A stretch of DNA of 64,000 bases, taken from positions 1,550,001-1,614,000 of the forward strand of contig OZ244045.1 of the NCBI GenBank assembly GCA_965215295.1, given 5' to 3'. This DNA is from HK1 sp965215295 (lineage in GTDB: Bacteria > Pseudomonadota > Gammaproteobacteria > HK1). This document shows positions 1-8,302 of this stretch, one piece after another (within the stretch, counting starts at the first letter, position 1; each line of letters begins with the position of its first letter). Both the position numbers and the translations under genes were made by a program. Below the pieces are notes generated by a model that was given only the letters and a program-made list of their open reading frames with translations, was not told where the DNA came from and did no database searches.

Positions 1-217
1 TGCGGTGCGGGGGGAGCCCCACGAGCTCGGTATCCCCGACCCGGATGCTGCCCCGGAGACCGTCGACCAGACCCATGATCGCGCGAATGGTGGTGGTCTT
101 GCCGGCGCCGTTGCGTCCCAGCAGGCCCAGAACGCCCCCGGGTTCGAGATCGAGGTCGACTCCGCGCAGCACCTCCACCCTGCCGTATCCGGCGCGGACG
201 TTCTCCAAGCGCAGCAC
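1..217 (-). CDS. livF: Branched-chain amino acid ABC transporter ATPase LivF (partial, C-terminus outside window)
   Basis: Only the first 72 codons lie in the window. They read as the start of an ABC ATPase: a first strand LRLENVRAGYG, then a Walker A motif GRNGAGKTT near residue 40. LivF couples ATP hydrolysis to uptake of branched-chain amino acids or related compounds at the inner membrane. The start is taken as the GTG at 217, because family members begin two or three residues before this first strand and no ATG lies in frame upstream. It follows livG by 124 bases on the same strand, so it should belong to the livK-H-M-G-F operon. The subfamily is inferred from context. Confidence 0.8.
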   Translation of the reverse strand, partial: MLRLENVRAGYGRVEVLRGVDLDLEPGGVLGLLGRNGAGKTTTIRAIMGLVDGLRGSIRVGDTELVGLPPHR

Positions 218-341
218 TATCGTCGCCCGTCCGCGATCCGGGACAACGCCGGGCTCGCGTCCGTTTCGGCCGAGCCGCCTGCGGCGCCGGCCATCTTCGC
301 GTCCTGATCGGGGATCCCGGGATCCGATGTGCGGTACGGCA

Positions 342-1085
342 TCATCGCTGGCCGAGATAGGCGCGCTGGACTTCCGGGTCCGATTCCACGCTCGCCGGGT
401 CGCCGTCCGCGATCACCCGGCCCTGGTCCATGACCGTAATCCGCGAGGCGAGCCGGAGCACCACCTTCATGTTGTGCTCGATCAGCATCACCGTCGCATG
501 CGAGGCGATCTCGCGCACCCGTTCACAGAAAGTCTCGATCTCGTGCTCGGCGAGTCCCTGGGTCGGCTCGTCGAGGATGAGCAGCCGCGGCTCCAGCGCG
601 AGTCCCATCGCCACTTCGAGCAGGCGCTGGTGGCCATAGGGCAGCTCGTCGGCGCGCCGATCGGCGTGTTCGTCCAGGCCGAGGGTGCGAAGCGCCCGCT
701 CGACGCGGGTGTCGAGGGCCGCCTCGTCGAGGCGCAGCCATGCGCCGGGGGAGTTCATCAGCCGGCGTTGCGCCGCGAGCGCGACGTTCTCGCGCACCGC
801 AAGCGCGCCGTAGACGCTCGTCACCTGGAAGGTGTAGACGATGCCCGCGGCCACGCGATTCCAGGCCGGCATCCCGGTGACGTCCCGGCCCTCGAAGCGC
901 ACCCGGCCGGCACTCGGACGGGTGCGCCCGCAGATCATGCCGACCAGGGTCGTCTTGCCCGCCCCGTTCGGTCCGATGACGGCACGGATCTCACCCGGCT
1001 CGACACCGATGGAGACGTCCTCGACCGCACTCAGGCCCCCGAAGCGGCGCCCGAGCCCCTCGGTCTCCAGCAGCGGCGCGGTCAC
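342..1085 (-). CDS. livG: Branched-chain amino acid ABC transporter ATPase LivG
   Basis: The protein has 247 residues, the usual LivG length. Visible motifs are Walker A GPNGAGKTT, a signature loop LPYGHQRLLEVAMGLA, Walker B LLILDEPTQG and the switch histidine in MLIEHNM. It is one of the two cytoplasmic ATPases that drive the LivHM permease. The frame stays open upstream to 1334, but that extension is low-complexity repeat sequence, so the GTG at 1085 was chosen; it gives the normal N-terminus MTAPLLETEGLG. The signature loop is less canonical than LSYGQQR. The start codon lies inside the last unit of a tandem array that separates this gene from livM. Confidence 0.9.
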   Translation of the reverse strand: MTAPLLETEGLGRRFGGLSAVEDVSIGVEPGEIRAVIGPNGAGKTTLVGMICGRTRPSAGRVRFEGRDVTGMPAWNRVAAGIVYTFQVTSVYGALAVRENVALAAQRRLMNSPGAWLRLDEAALDTRVERALRTLGLDEHADRRADELPYGHQRLLEVAMGLALEPRLLILDEPTQGLAEHEIETFCERVREIASHATVMLIEHNMKVVLRLASRITVMDQGRVIADGDPASVESDPEVQRAYLGQR

Positions 1086-1463
1086 CGCAGCCACCGAAAG
1101 CAGGGCCGAGCGCCACGAGAGGCGGCTCGGCCCGGTCGTCGGCGACGGCATGCACTCACGAAGACCGCCAACGGGAGGACGGAGCAGCCGCTGTTCGGGC
1201 GGCCTGGACATCGTGACCAACTTCGGGGTCTCACGACGGCCGCCAACGGGACGACGGCGCAACCGCCGAGGCCGCTCGGTCCGGTTTCCAGTGGCGGCGC
1301 GCTCACGACGGCCACCGGCAGAGGGACGGAGCAATCGGACAAGCCGCTCGGCCCAGCCGCTGGCGACGGGATGCGCTCACGACGGCCCCCGACGGGAGGA
1401 CGGCGCAACCGCGGAGGCCGCTCGGCCCGATCCCGGACAACGGCGCGTGCTCACGGCAGCCAC
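1081..1463. repeat. Tandem array of decayed livM/livG junction copies
   Basis: Units of 72-76 bases can be aligned on a tcac motif at 1082, 1155, 1231, 1303, 1377 and 1451. On the minus strand each unit carries a version of GTGGCCGTCGTGAGC followed by a weaker match to the first codons of livG, then a GC-rich spacer with ACCGAGCGGCCTC. The left end is the real livG start and the right end is the real livM stop. The array is therefore best read as repeated duplication of the short livM/livG junction, followed by divergence. No coding role is apparent. Confidence 0.75.
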
Positions 1464-2386
1464 GGCGCCAGCTTCGCGCGCACCGCCCCCATGATGCCGA
1501 GGGGGAAGAAGAGCACCAGCACCAGCAGAGCGCCTCCCACCACGAACAGCCAGGCGCTGGTCCATCCGCTGGTCACGTCCACGAGATAGAACATGAGCCC
1601 GGTCCCGAGCACCGGTCCGACGGTCGTGCCGGCGCCGCCCGTCAGCACCCACAGCAGCGGGTAGATGGAGTGCAGGATCGCGGCGAAGGAGGCGCCCACG
1701 TACGAGAACAGCAGCGCATAGGCGGCGCCGGCGGCGCCGGCCATCCCGCCCGAGATCACCAGCGCAAGCCACTTGCAGGCGCTGGTGTTGTAGCCGAGCA
1801 GGCGGGTGCGTTCCTCGTTCTCCCGGATCGCGACCAGGATCCTTCCGAGCGGCGAGCGCACGATGACCAGGCTCGCCAGGAAGCACGCGGCGAACACCGC
1901 GAGCGCCACGTTGTACTTCACCTCCGGCTCCACCAGCGCCTCCGGGAGCCGGCCGGAGAGGATGAACCCCTGGTCGCCGAAGGTGATCTCGTTGAAGTAG
2001 AGAATGACGAGATAGCAGGCCTGGCCGAACATCATGGTCACGATCAGGAACGAGACCCCGCTGGTGCGCAGCGCGAACAGCCCGAACAGCGCGGCGAGGA
2101 CGACCGCCGCCAGCACCCCCAGGGCGAACCCCGCGAACGCCCCGAATCCGAGGTAGTAGATGCTCAGACCCGCCCCGTACATCCCCGCCGCGAAGAACAT
2201 CGCGTGCCCGAGGCTCATCAGGCCGGTGTAGCCGAAGAGCAGGTTGTACCCGACCGCGTAGGCGGCGAGCACCATGATGCGCGCGACGTTCGTGTGGTGG
2301 TACTCGGTGAGCACGAACTGCGCCGCGAACAGCGCCGCAATCAGCCCGAGATGCAGCGCCAGCACCCGGCCACGTGATCCCGCCAT
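1451..2386 (-). CDS. livM: Branched-chain amino acid ABC transporter permease LivM
   Basis: This 311-residue inner-membrane permease is predicted to have about eight to ten hydrophobic segments. It shows the LivM hallmark GYTGLMSLGHAMFFAAGMY near residue 55 and RSPLGRILVAIRENEERT in the cytoplasmic loop that contacts the ATPase. It pairs with LivH to form the channel. The ATG at 2386 was chosen over an upstream extension to 2527, since the extension is arginine-rich and not membrane-like. In intact operons livM follows livH directly; here livH lies 3.5 kb away at 5908..6786, beyond an insertion. The stop codon lies in the first unit of the junction array. Confidence 0.92.
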   Translation of the reverse strand: MAGSRGRVLALHLGLIAALFAAQFVLTEYHHTNVARIMVLAAYAVGYNLLFGYTGLMSLGHAMFFAAGMYGAGLSIYYLGFGAFAGFALGVLAAVVLAALFGLFALRTSGVSFLIVTMMFGQACYLVILYFNEITFGDQGFILSGRLPEALVEPEVKYNVALAVFAACFLASLVIVRSPLGRILVAIRENEERTRLLGYNTSACKWLALVISGGMAGAAGAAYALLFSYVGASFAAILHSIYPLLWVLTGGAGTTVGPVLGTGLMFYLVDVTSGWTSAWLFVVGGALLVLVLFFPLGIMGAVRAKLAPWLP

Positions 2387-2440
2387 CAGACATGCCCCTC
2401 GAACAGACCGCCCGACCGCGCCACGGGCACGAGCGCAGCC
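2375..2440. repeat. Left copy of duplicated livH/livM junction
   Basis: About 65 bases spanning the livM start match 5893..5958, at roughly three quarters identity by eye. Read on the minus strand, the bases just upstream of livM encode a tail ending SGGLFEGHV-stop, a decayed version of the LivH C-terminus SGLFGERP-stop. In both copies the stop TGA overlaps an ATG as TGATGG. This copy keeps the functional livM start and a dead livH tail. Confidence 0.7.
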
Positions 2441-2810
2441 CCGACCGGAAGCGGAGCCGGGAGCCCCGTGGACGCCGCGAGCCGCGCGACGGTCAATCCA
2501 GGACCCGACGCCGACGCCCGACCACATGGTCCCGCCGTCAGGCGCGGTTTCCGCACAACCTTCGAGGCAATGTCGTACACCGCACGGCTCCGAGTGCTCA
2601 TGACCGCCCGACCTCCCTGCCCCATCGTGGACGGCACGCCCATATCCCCCGGCTCTCGCTCACCCCTCGGCCCTGCGAACGGGTCCAACCATACCGCCAC
2701 GATACTTTGCCAGCCACCCGGATCACCGGGTTGTTCCGCAAGCACGGATTCGTCCCGGCATTCGGGTCAGGGCTATCCCGCTCCTGCCTCCAGCGTGAAA
2801 TCATCTTGGC
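2441..2810. other. Spacer without recognised gene
   Basis: Open frames exist on both strands, but none has family features, a convincing ribosome site or hydrophobic pattern. The part next to 2441 may still hold further decayed livH sequence on the minus strand. Nothing else is recognised. Confidence 0.4.
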
Positions 2811-2990
2811 GTGGCGACGTTGCTGCGCGGATTCGGCAGCCGCATCCTGGTCACCGATCCATACACCGAATTGACGCCGGAGGATGCTCGCTACGGCGCG
2901 AGGCAGGTCGCGCTCGACGAAAGGAGCCGGCCAACGATGCGTGCGCCTGACGATGTTCGGACGCAGGACAATGGCGGTCCTCGCAGCGAC
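2811..2990 (+). pseudogene. Remnant of a D-isomer 2-hydroxyacid dehydrogenase
   Basis: The frame from 2811 reads VATLLRGFGSRILVTDPY, then an acidic stretch and ARQVALDE. This matches the nucleotide-binding fold region of D-3-phosphoglycerate dehydrogenase-type enzymes, where a helix after the GxGxxG loop leads to a strand ending in DPY. The glycine loop before it is not preserved. Past about 2921 the match continues only weakly in another frame (MFGRR around 2960), as expected for a frameshifted fragment. No start or complete domain remains. The call rests on a short motif. Confidence 0.4.
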
Positions 2991-3200
2991 GACGCGCCCC
3001 GTCGGAACCTGTCGCACGACATCAAGGAGAGTGGTTTCGATCACCTGATGAACCACCGGGCCGGGTGGAGCCGGCGTCCCCTCGGTGCGATGGCGGCCAA
3101 GTGTCGGATATCCATCCCGAATCGAGGGAACCGAACCCGGGGCCGGTGATATCATCGCGGACGAGGCCACGAAGCAGGTTCCCGATACGCGGGAATCGCC

Positions 3201-4517
3201 ATGCATCGACTGACCGACTTCAAGAACTTCGCCCGCGCGGAGCTCGATCTGTTCGAGCCGTTGACCGTTCTGCTCGGCAGGAACGGCTCGGGCAAGACCA
3301 ATCTGATCGAGGGTGTCGAGCTTCTCGCCACCCTCGCGCGCGGTACCCCGCTCAATGAGATCACCGATATCGACCGGGGAGGCCTGTTCGAAGTACGAGG
3401 CGGCCTGCGCTCGTGCACTCGCTTCGGCAAGGAAAGACTCGGACTGCGTTTCCATGAAGCCGTCATTCGTTTCGACGGCGAGAATCAGCCCGTCGACTAT
3501 TGCATCGAGATCGCTCCCCGAGGACGAAATGACGTTCAGTTGTCGGTGGAGAGATTGCGGGTCGGCGAGCGAACCTTCTTTAGTGCGGAGAATGTCGGCG
3601 GAGAGCTGCTGGAGGTCAGGTACGACAATTTTTCACGCGGCAAGAACCCGTCCTGTCGAATGTCGGCGTCCCGTTCCGTCCTCTCGCGTTACGAAGAAAT
3701 CATCATAAGGAGCCAGGCAAGCACCTCCAGGCTGCGCGCGGCAACGAAAACGATAGAGGGTGTGAGGAGCTATCTGCGCAGCTCCTATTTCTTCGACCCG
3801 CAGCCAAAGGCGATGCGCGAGTACGCGCGCGTCGAGACCAACCCGCAACTCCTGCGTGGCGGAGCCAATCTGTCGGCGGTCCTGTTCGCGCTGAAGGAAG
3901 GGCTGAACGAAGGAGAGGAAGAACAGCGGACAACGTTGCAGCGCATCACGAAGATCATCCGGCAGATCCCGGAGGAGCCGTTCGCGGAGATCGGATTTGC
4001 CGAAACTTCCCTTGGCGATGTAATGGCGGGGTTCGTCCCGGGAGAGGGCAATGGGACAAATGGCGGGCGATTGGTCGACGCACGACTCCTGTCCGACGGC
4101 ACCCTGCGGATGCTCGCCGTCGTTACCGCCCTCGAGACCGTTCCCGAGTCCTCGCGTATCGTCGTCGAGGAGTTCGACAACGGCCTGCACCCAAGCCGCG
4201 CCAAGCTGCTGGTGCGGACCTTCGCCGAAGCCGCGCGCCGGCGCAAGCTGAACGTGCTTGTGACCACCCACAATCCGGCGTTCATGGATGCCCTGGACCA
4301 ATCGCAACTGAACAGCGTCCTTGTCTGTCACCGAAGCGAGTCCGAGGACGGTTCACGGGTAACCCGGCTGGAGGACCTGGACATCGCCGGCACTCTGGCG
4401 CTGCGGGGCGGTCTGGGCGACTTCGTGACCCGCGGGGCGCTCGAAGAACATCTCGCACCGGACTTCACCGACAACCGCTCCAGGGAAGTGCGCAAATGGC
4501 TCGCGTCGCTGGGTTGA
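3201..4517 (+). CDS. AAA (OLD/AAA_21-type) ATPase, partner of PIN protein
   Basis: The 438-residue protein starts like SMC/RecF-related ATPases: a strand with FKNFARAELDLF, then Walker A GRNGSGKTN near residues 26-34. Late in the protein come a signature-like LLSDGTLRMLAVVTAL, Walker B RIVVEEFDNGLHP and the histidine switch LVTTHNPAFMDAL. No nuclease domain is fused to it. The ATG at 3201 has a weak GGGA site and puts the first strand at the usual distance. The gene overlaps the next one by 22 bases in another frame, so the two are probably co-translated. ATPases of this group commonly work as sensors or regulators in two-gene phage-defence modules. That role is inferred from architecture and location. 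Confidence 0.85.
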   Translation: MHRLTDFKNFARAELDLFEPLTVLLGRNGSGKTNLIEGVELLATLARGTPLNEITDIDRGGLFEVRGGLRSCTRFGKERLGLRFHEAVIRFDGENQPVDYCIEIAPRGRNDVQLSVERLRVGERTFFSAENVGGELLEVRYDNFSRGKNPSCRMSASRSVLSRYEEIIIRSQASTSRLRAATKTIEGVRSYLRSSYFFDPQPKAMREYARVETNPQLLRGGANLSAVLFALKEGLNEGEEEQRTTLQRITKIIRQIPEEPFAEIGFAETSLGDVMAGFVPGEGNGTNGGRLVDARLLSDGTLRMLAVVTALETVPESSRIVVEEFDNGLHPSRAKLLVRTFAEAARRRKLNVLVTTHNPAFMDALDQSQLNSVLVCHRSESEDGSRVTRLEDLDIAGTLALRGGLGDFVTRGALEEHLAPDFTDNRSREVRKWLASLG

Positions 4518-4978
4518 GTGGCGCAGCGATTCTCGATACGTCGTGGCTGCTCGAACTGTATCAGGTGCCGGGCTACTTCGACGAATCGCGAACCGACAGT
4601 GTCCGGGCTGAAACCGCCGAGGTCGCGGACAGAGACGAGCTGTTCGTCACCGTACCGGTACTGTTCGAGATCGCAAGCCATATCACGCATGTTCGCAACG
4701 GTGGCCGCCGCCGTACCCTCGGCAAGAGACTGCTCGAAAACATCACGGGCTCCATCGACCGCGAGAGACCATGGACGATTGCCCGCATCCGTAGCGACAT
4801 CCTGCTGAGATCAGAGGACCTCATCCGATTGGCCGATCGCTTTCTGAAAGAGTCGGGTCCCAACTACTCCTTCGCCGATATTTCGATCATCGATCTCGCC
4901 GAAGAGCTTCGCCGGCCGGGGCGAACCGTCAGAATCCTCACCTTCGACGATCAGCTCAAGGCGTACTCGGACTCTTGA
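4496..4978 (+). CDS. PIN-domain-like nuclease paired with AAA ATPase
   Basis: The 160-residue protein shows the spaced acidic residues of a PIN fold: D14 in AAILDTSW, E58 in VPVLFEIASH, D128 in YSFADISIIDLA, and D151 in RILTFDDQLKAYS. PIN domains are Mg-dependent ribonucleases or single-strand nucleases. The ATG at 4496 overlaps the ATPase gene by 22 bases; a TTG at 4514 is an alternative start that would still keep D14. No antitoxin-like small gene precedes it, which is unlike VapBC. The overlapping ATPase is the natural partner and may hold the nuclease inactive. Nuclease activity is inferred from the motif. Confidence 0.7.
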   Translation: MARVAGLSGAAILDTSWLLELYQVPGYFDESRTDSVRAETAEVADRDELFVTVPVLFEIASHITHVRNGGRRRTLGKRLLENITGSIDRERPWTIARIRSDILLRSEDLIRLADRFLKESGPNYSFADISIIDLAEELRRPGRTVRILTFDDQLKAYSDS

Positions 4979-5184
4979 GCATCCCCTCGCTCGAAGCATC
5001 GAATGACACCGAAGACTTCACGGTACACGCATTGCTCCGCAAGCATTCGTGCAAGTTTCTCGACCAATGGACGCGGCCGATCCTCCGCCAATAGGGACGG
5101 GCTGCTACGCCACCTCCGCAACCGGGCGCCTGACACCACATGGACTCCCGGCTTCCTCATGCGGCCTTCTCCCCGGCTCGCTCG

Positions 5185-5358
5185 TCAGGCGAGACCCTCG
5201 TGGACCGCCTCCTCGAATGCGAGGTAGAGAGGAGACGCCTTCTCGTCGATGAAGGGCAGGACCTGGGTGAGACAGGCCCCGCCGATGCCCTTTGCAGGAT
5301 CGATCCGGAAGAACGAATTGGCGAGACCCGCCATCCGAGGCTTCCCGCCGTACGCTTG
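5185..5358 (-). pseudogene. C-terminal remnant of a beta-lactamase/serine hydrolase family gene
   Basis: The frame ends with GLANSFFRIDPAKGIGG, then LTQVLPFIDEKASPLYLAFE before a stop at 5185. This is the characteristic C-terminus of class C beta-lactamase-related serine hydrolases. The catalytic SxxK and YxN parts are absent, and nothing upstream on the minus strand (5359-5487) continues the domain. It is a truncated leftover within the segment that separates livH from livM. Confidence 0.65.
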
Positions 5359-5486
5359 GTCGGCGCCTCCTCGATGCGGCTGTCGAAGGAGGCGGGTCTC
5401 CACGAAAGCGGGTCGACTCCACCGCAGGGAGTCGCTATAAACCGGATCCCGCCCGGGACGCTGTCCCCGCACAAGGAAATCATCCC

Positions 5487-5699
5487 GTGCAGTACAGGGA
5501 GTACAAGATTCTCACCGTCTCCGAGGGCGTCATCGGCACGATCTTTCTCGGAGCGTCGGGGCTTCCGATCGAGAAGCTCGAAGCGACGCTCAACCGGGAG
5601 GCCGCCCAAGGTTGGCAGCTCGTCTTCCAGGTCATCGAACACAGGCGGCTCTGGCTGTTCTGGACCCGGGAGACGGTCGTCCTGACGCTGGGCCGCTGA
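5487..5699 (+). CDS. DUF4177-type small protein
   Basis: A 70-residue protein begins MQYREYKILTVSEG and ends with WQLVFQVIEHRRLWLFWTRE. The conserved pattern of a YxYK-like first strand, LEATLNREAAQGWQ and a final aromatic strand fits the DUF4177 family of small alpha/beta proteins, whose function is unknown. The GTG start at 5487 has AAGGA ten bases upstream, which supports it over longer versions of the frame. The gene lies alone between the serine hydrolase remnant and a truncated frame, inside the insertion that splits the liv operon. Confidence 0.65.
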   Translation: MQYREYKILTVSEGVIGTIFLGASGLPIEKLEATLNREAAQGWQLVFQVIEHRRLWLFWTRETVVLTLGR

Positions 5700-5726
5700 C
5701 ACGGCGCACGAACCGCAAGCCGGCGC

Positions 5727-5895
5727 GTGAGCTTTGCCGACGTGTTCGAAGCACTCACCCTGCGTCAGGCAAGGGTCGGCGAGCGATCCGAGGCATTGCG
5801 CACTTCGCTCGGCGCCCTGTGCGACGACGAACGATGCGCGTACCACGACGCCTGCGAACCCCGGATCAAGGACCCCGATACCTACGTCGCCCTGC
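5727..5895 (+). pseudogene. Truncated hypothetical frame cut by the livH/livM junction copy
   Basis: A frame starting at a GTG reads MSFADVFEALTLRQARVG, then a Cys-containing segment and KDPDTYVALRD, with ordinary protein composition. At about 5893 it runs into the duplicated livH/livM junction and continues only as antisense of livH, to a stop at 6035. The composition change at that point suggests that a real gene lost its 3' part when the two segments were joined. I do not recognise the family. Confidence 0.35.
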
Positions 5896-5958
5896 GTGAC
5901 TCCGCCATCAGGGCCGCTCCCCGAACAGGCCGCTCGGCCGCACCACGAGCACCAGCGC
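5893..5958. repeat. Right copy of duplicated livH/livM junction
   Basis: This stretch holds the true livH end and, just past its stop, a dead livM start reading MAESRRAT-stop on the minus strand; the live livM begins MAGSRGRV. It aligns to 2375..2440 base for base with few gaps. The pair marks both edges of the insertion that carries the ATPase-PIN genes. Confidence 0.7.
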
Positions 5959-6786
5959 GACGAGCAGCGTGGCGAGAATCTTGGCGAGCGTGGGCGAGAA
6001 GAACATCGCGATCATCCCGTCGCCAATCCCGATGACGAAGGCGGCCACGATGGTGCCGCGCAGGCTGCCGAGCCCGCCGATGATCACCACGATGAAGGAG
6101 AGGAGCAGCGGTTCGAGCCCCATCAGGTAGTGGGCCTGCTGGATGGGGACGATCAGCACCCCGGCCACCGCCGCGAGCATGGCGCCGGCCGCGAACACGA
6201 GCGCGTAGACCCGGCGCACCGGCACCCCGTGGGCCAGCGCCATCTCGGGGTCCTGCTGCGTCGCCCGCATGAGGAGCCCCGCCTTGCTCTTCGCCACCGC
6301 GGCCCAGACCCCCAGCAGCAGCACGATGGAGGCCCCGATGACGATCAGCTTGTAGCCCGAGTAGCCGAACCAGGGAAACGCGACCCGGAAGTAGATCGGC
6401 GCCTCGACCGGGCGCGCATCGGGTCCGTATCCGCTCAGGACTGCCTGCTGGAGGATGTAGAGCAGGCCGATGGTGGCGACGATGGTGCTCTCGGGATGGT
6501 AGCCCACGCGCCGCAGCACGCCCCGGTCGGTGGCGAGCGCGAGCGCGCCGACCAGTACCGGGGCGACGACGAGTGCGAGCAGGAATCCGCCAAGCGGAGA
6601 ACCCTCGACCATCGACGCGCAGAACCACGCGACTACCGCACCCAGCATGTAGAACTCGCCGTGCGCGATGTTGACGATGCGCATCACCCCGAACACCAGC
6701 GACAGCCCGAGCGCGGTGACCGCCAGCACGCAGGCGGTCACCGTGCCCTCGAGCAACGCCAGCAGGAGGTGCGGGCCGAAGCTCAC
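5908..6786 (-). CDS. livH: Branched-chain amino acid ABC transporter permease LivH
   Basis: This 292-residue permease has eight or so hydrophobic segments and the LivH signature GVMRIVNIAHGEFYMLGAVV near residue 33. IIGGLGSLRGTIVAAFVIG follows, then a typical C-terminus RPSGLFGERP. It forms the transmembrane pore with LivM. The GTG start at 6786 lies 15 bases after the livK stop, so livK and livH are co-transcribed. The next gene in the operon should be livM; only a dead livM start follows, and the working livM is 3.5 kb further on. Whether one transcript still spans the insertion is uncertain, since the inserted genes run the opposite way. Confidence 0.93.
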   Translation of the reverse strand: MSFGPHLLLALLEGTVTACVLAVTALGLSLVFGVMRIVNIAHGEFYMLGAVVAWFCASMVEGSPLGGFLLALVVAPVLVGALALATDRGVLRRVGYHPESTIVATIGLLYILQQAVLSGYGPDARPVEAPIYFRVAFPWFGYSGYKLIVIGASIVLLLGVWAAVAKSKAGLLMRATQQDPEMALAHGVPVRRVYALVFAAGAMLAAVAGVLIVPIQQAHYLMGLEPLLLSFIVVIIGGLGSLRGTIVAAFVIGIGDGMIAMFFSPTLAKILATLLVALVLVVRPSGLFGERP

Positions 6787-6801
6787 GGGAGCCGGAGCGG
6801 A

Positions 6802-8157
6802 CTACAGGGACTGCCTGGTGTAGTCCGTCTCCGATTCGTACTTGCCGTCCTCGATCGACGTGGTGTGCACCACCTCGAGCTTGCCGCCCCGGACTTCGGA
6901 GATGAACTGCCGGCCGAAGCACTGGTGCAGCGCGCCGTCGAACTCCTTGTGGCCCTGCGGATGGGCGATGCCCTCATTGAAGCCGCGGAAGCCCTCCATC
7001 GTCTCGATCAGCGCGGCGATGTCACCCGGGGTGCGGCTCCGGTAGCCGCTCTGCTCCACCCCCTGCTTGATCGCGTAGAGCGTCTCCCAGCACCCGAACA
7101 TGTGGGAGTTGGTGGACACGTCCTTCGGATCGGCGACGCTGGCACCGGCGTCGTCGATGCCGACCTTCTCCCGGTAGAACCGGTTCGCAGCGGTGTCGAG
7201 GCCGGCGGCGTAACGCGGCATCGCCTCCCAGAGGTAGGTGCCCTCGAGGAAGGAGAGGCCGGGACTGGCGATGTCCACGCCTTCCAGCGAGTCGATGAAC
7301 CCGAAGACTTGCGGGCGCTTCGAACCGAAGTGCTCGCCCATCTCCTTGACGAAGGTCAGCACGCCCGGCCCGACCATGACGTGGTAGAGCACCTCGGTGT
7401 CCGCCGGGACCTGCGGGAAGTACCTGGTATAGGACGACTCGGTGGGCGGAATCGCGATCTTCGCGGCGATGCTGCCCCCGCGCGCCTCCACCGCCGCGCT
7501 GAAGTGGTCGCGATGGTCGTAGCCGAATGCGTAGTCGGGGAACATCATGGTGACGCGCTTCCCGAGCTTGTCCATCACCCACGGCGCCATGGCCGTGACC
7601 TGCGCGCGCACGTCGGTGATCCCGGGCTGGAACACGTAGCGGTTCAGCATCCCCGATGCGACGTGGGTGCCTTCGCTGACCACGAAATAGGGGATCTTCA
7701 GCTCTCTCGCCCGCGGCGCGGACCCGATCACGACATGCGAGAACAGCGTGCCGTAGACGAAGTCCACCTTGTGCCGGTTCGCGAGCTTCTCGACCACCTC
7801 GGCGCCGCGCTTCGGATCGGTACCGTCGTCCTCGGGCACCAGCTCGACCGGCCGCCCGGCGATCCCGCCGTTCTCGTTCATCCAGGCCGCGGCCGCGTTC
7901 GCGGTCCGCTCGTACCAGCGCCCGTAGGTGGCGCCGATGCCGGTGCGGTGCACCTGGAATCCGACCCGGATCGGCTCGTCGCTGCCGGCCGCCCAGGCGG
8001 TGCGGAAAACGGCGCCGGCCGCGCTCGGGGCGATCCCGGCCGTTGCTGCCGCCCCGGCGGTGACCGTGGCCGCCTTGAGCAGTCTGCGGCGAGTGATCCT
8101 GCCCCCGTTCGCACCGGTGCTCCTCGCGGCTCCGGCGTATCTGGTCTTGTCGTTCAT
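6802..8157 (-). CDS. livK: Branched-chain amino acid ABC transporter substrate-binding protein, Tat-type signal
   Basis: The 451-residue periplasmic binding protein has a twin-arginine signal (TRRRLLKAATVTAG, residues 22-35) instead of a Sec signal. The mature part starts EPIRVGFQVHRTGIGATYG and carries the type I periplasmic-binding fold landmarks WMNENGGIAGRPVELV and EDDGTDPKRG. The ATG at 8157 follows a strong purine-rich site (GGAGAGGAGGGAG). The ligand may be amides, urea or amino acids; the sequence does not decide. It is the first gene of the leftward transporter operon. Confidence 0.9.
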   Translation of the reverse strand: MNDKTRYAGAARSTGANGGRITRRRLLKAATVTAGAAATAGIAPSAAGAVFRTAWAAGSDEPIRVGFQVHRTGIGATYGRWYERTANAAAAWMNENGGIAGRPVELVPEDDGTDPKRGAEVVEKLANRHKVDFVYGTLFSHVVIGSAPRARELKIPYFVVSEGTHVASGMLNRYVFQPGITDVRAQVTAMAPWVMDKLGKRVTMMFPDYAFGYDHRDHFSAAVEARGGSIAAKIAIPPTESSYTRYFPQVPADTEVLYHVMVGPGVLTFVKEMGEHFGSKRPQVFGFIDSLEGVDIASPGLSFLEGTYLWEAMPRYAAGLDTAANRFYREKVGIDDAGASVADPKDVSTNSHMFGCWETLYAIKQGVEQSGYRSRTPGDIAALIETMEGFRGFNEGIAHPQGHKEFDGALHQCFGRQFISEVRGGKLEVVHTTSIEDGKYESETDYTRQSL

Positions 8158-8302
8158 CCGTCTCCCTCCTCTCCTGAAGCGTCTTCCCGGGGCCGGACTC
8201 CGGACGCATGGCATCCGGGCCGCCCTCCCCGTCGTGCCGGTCTATAGCATGACTGGATACGTCGATCCACGACCCGGCGCCGCCAGCCGGGGCGGGACGG
8301 GT

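Noticed and set aside
1086..1334. Longer LivG N-terminus
   Set aside because: The extension is translated repeat sequence, and the GTG at 1085 gives the family's normal start.
2386..2745. 119-codon gene upstream of livM
   Set aside because: Only its last codons make sense, and these are a decayed LivH tail in the duplicated junction. The rest has no features.
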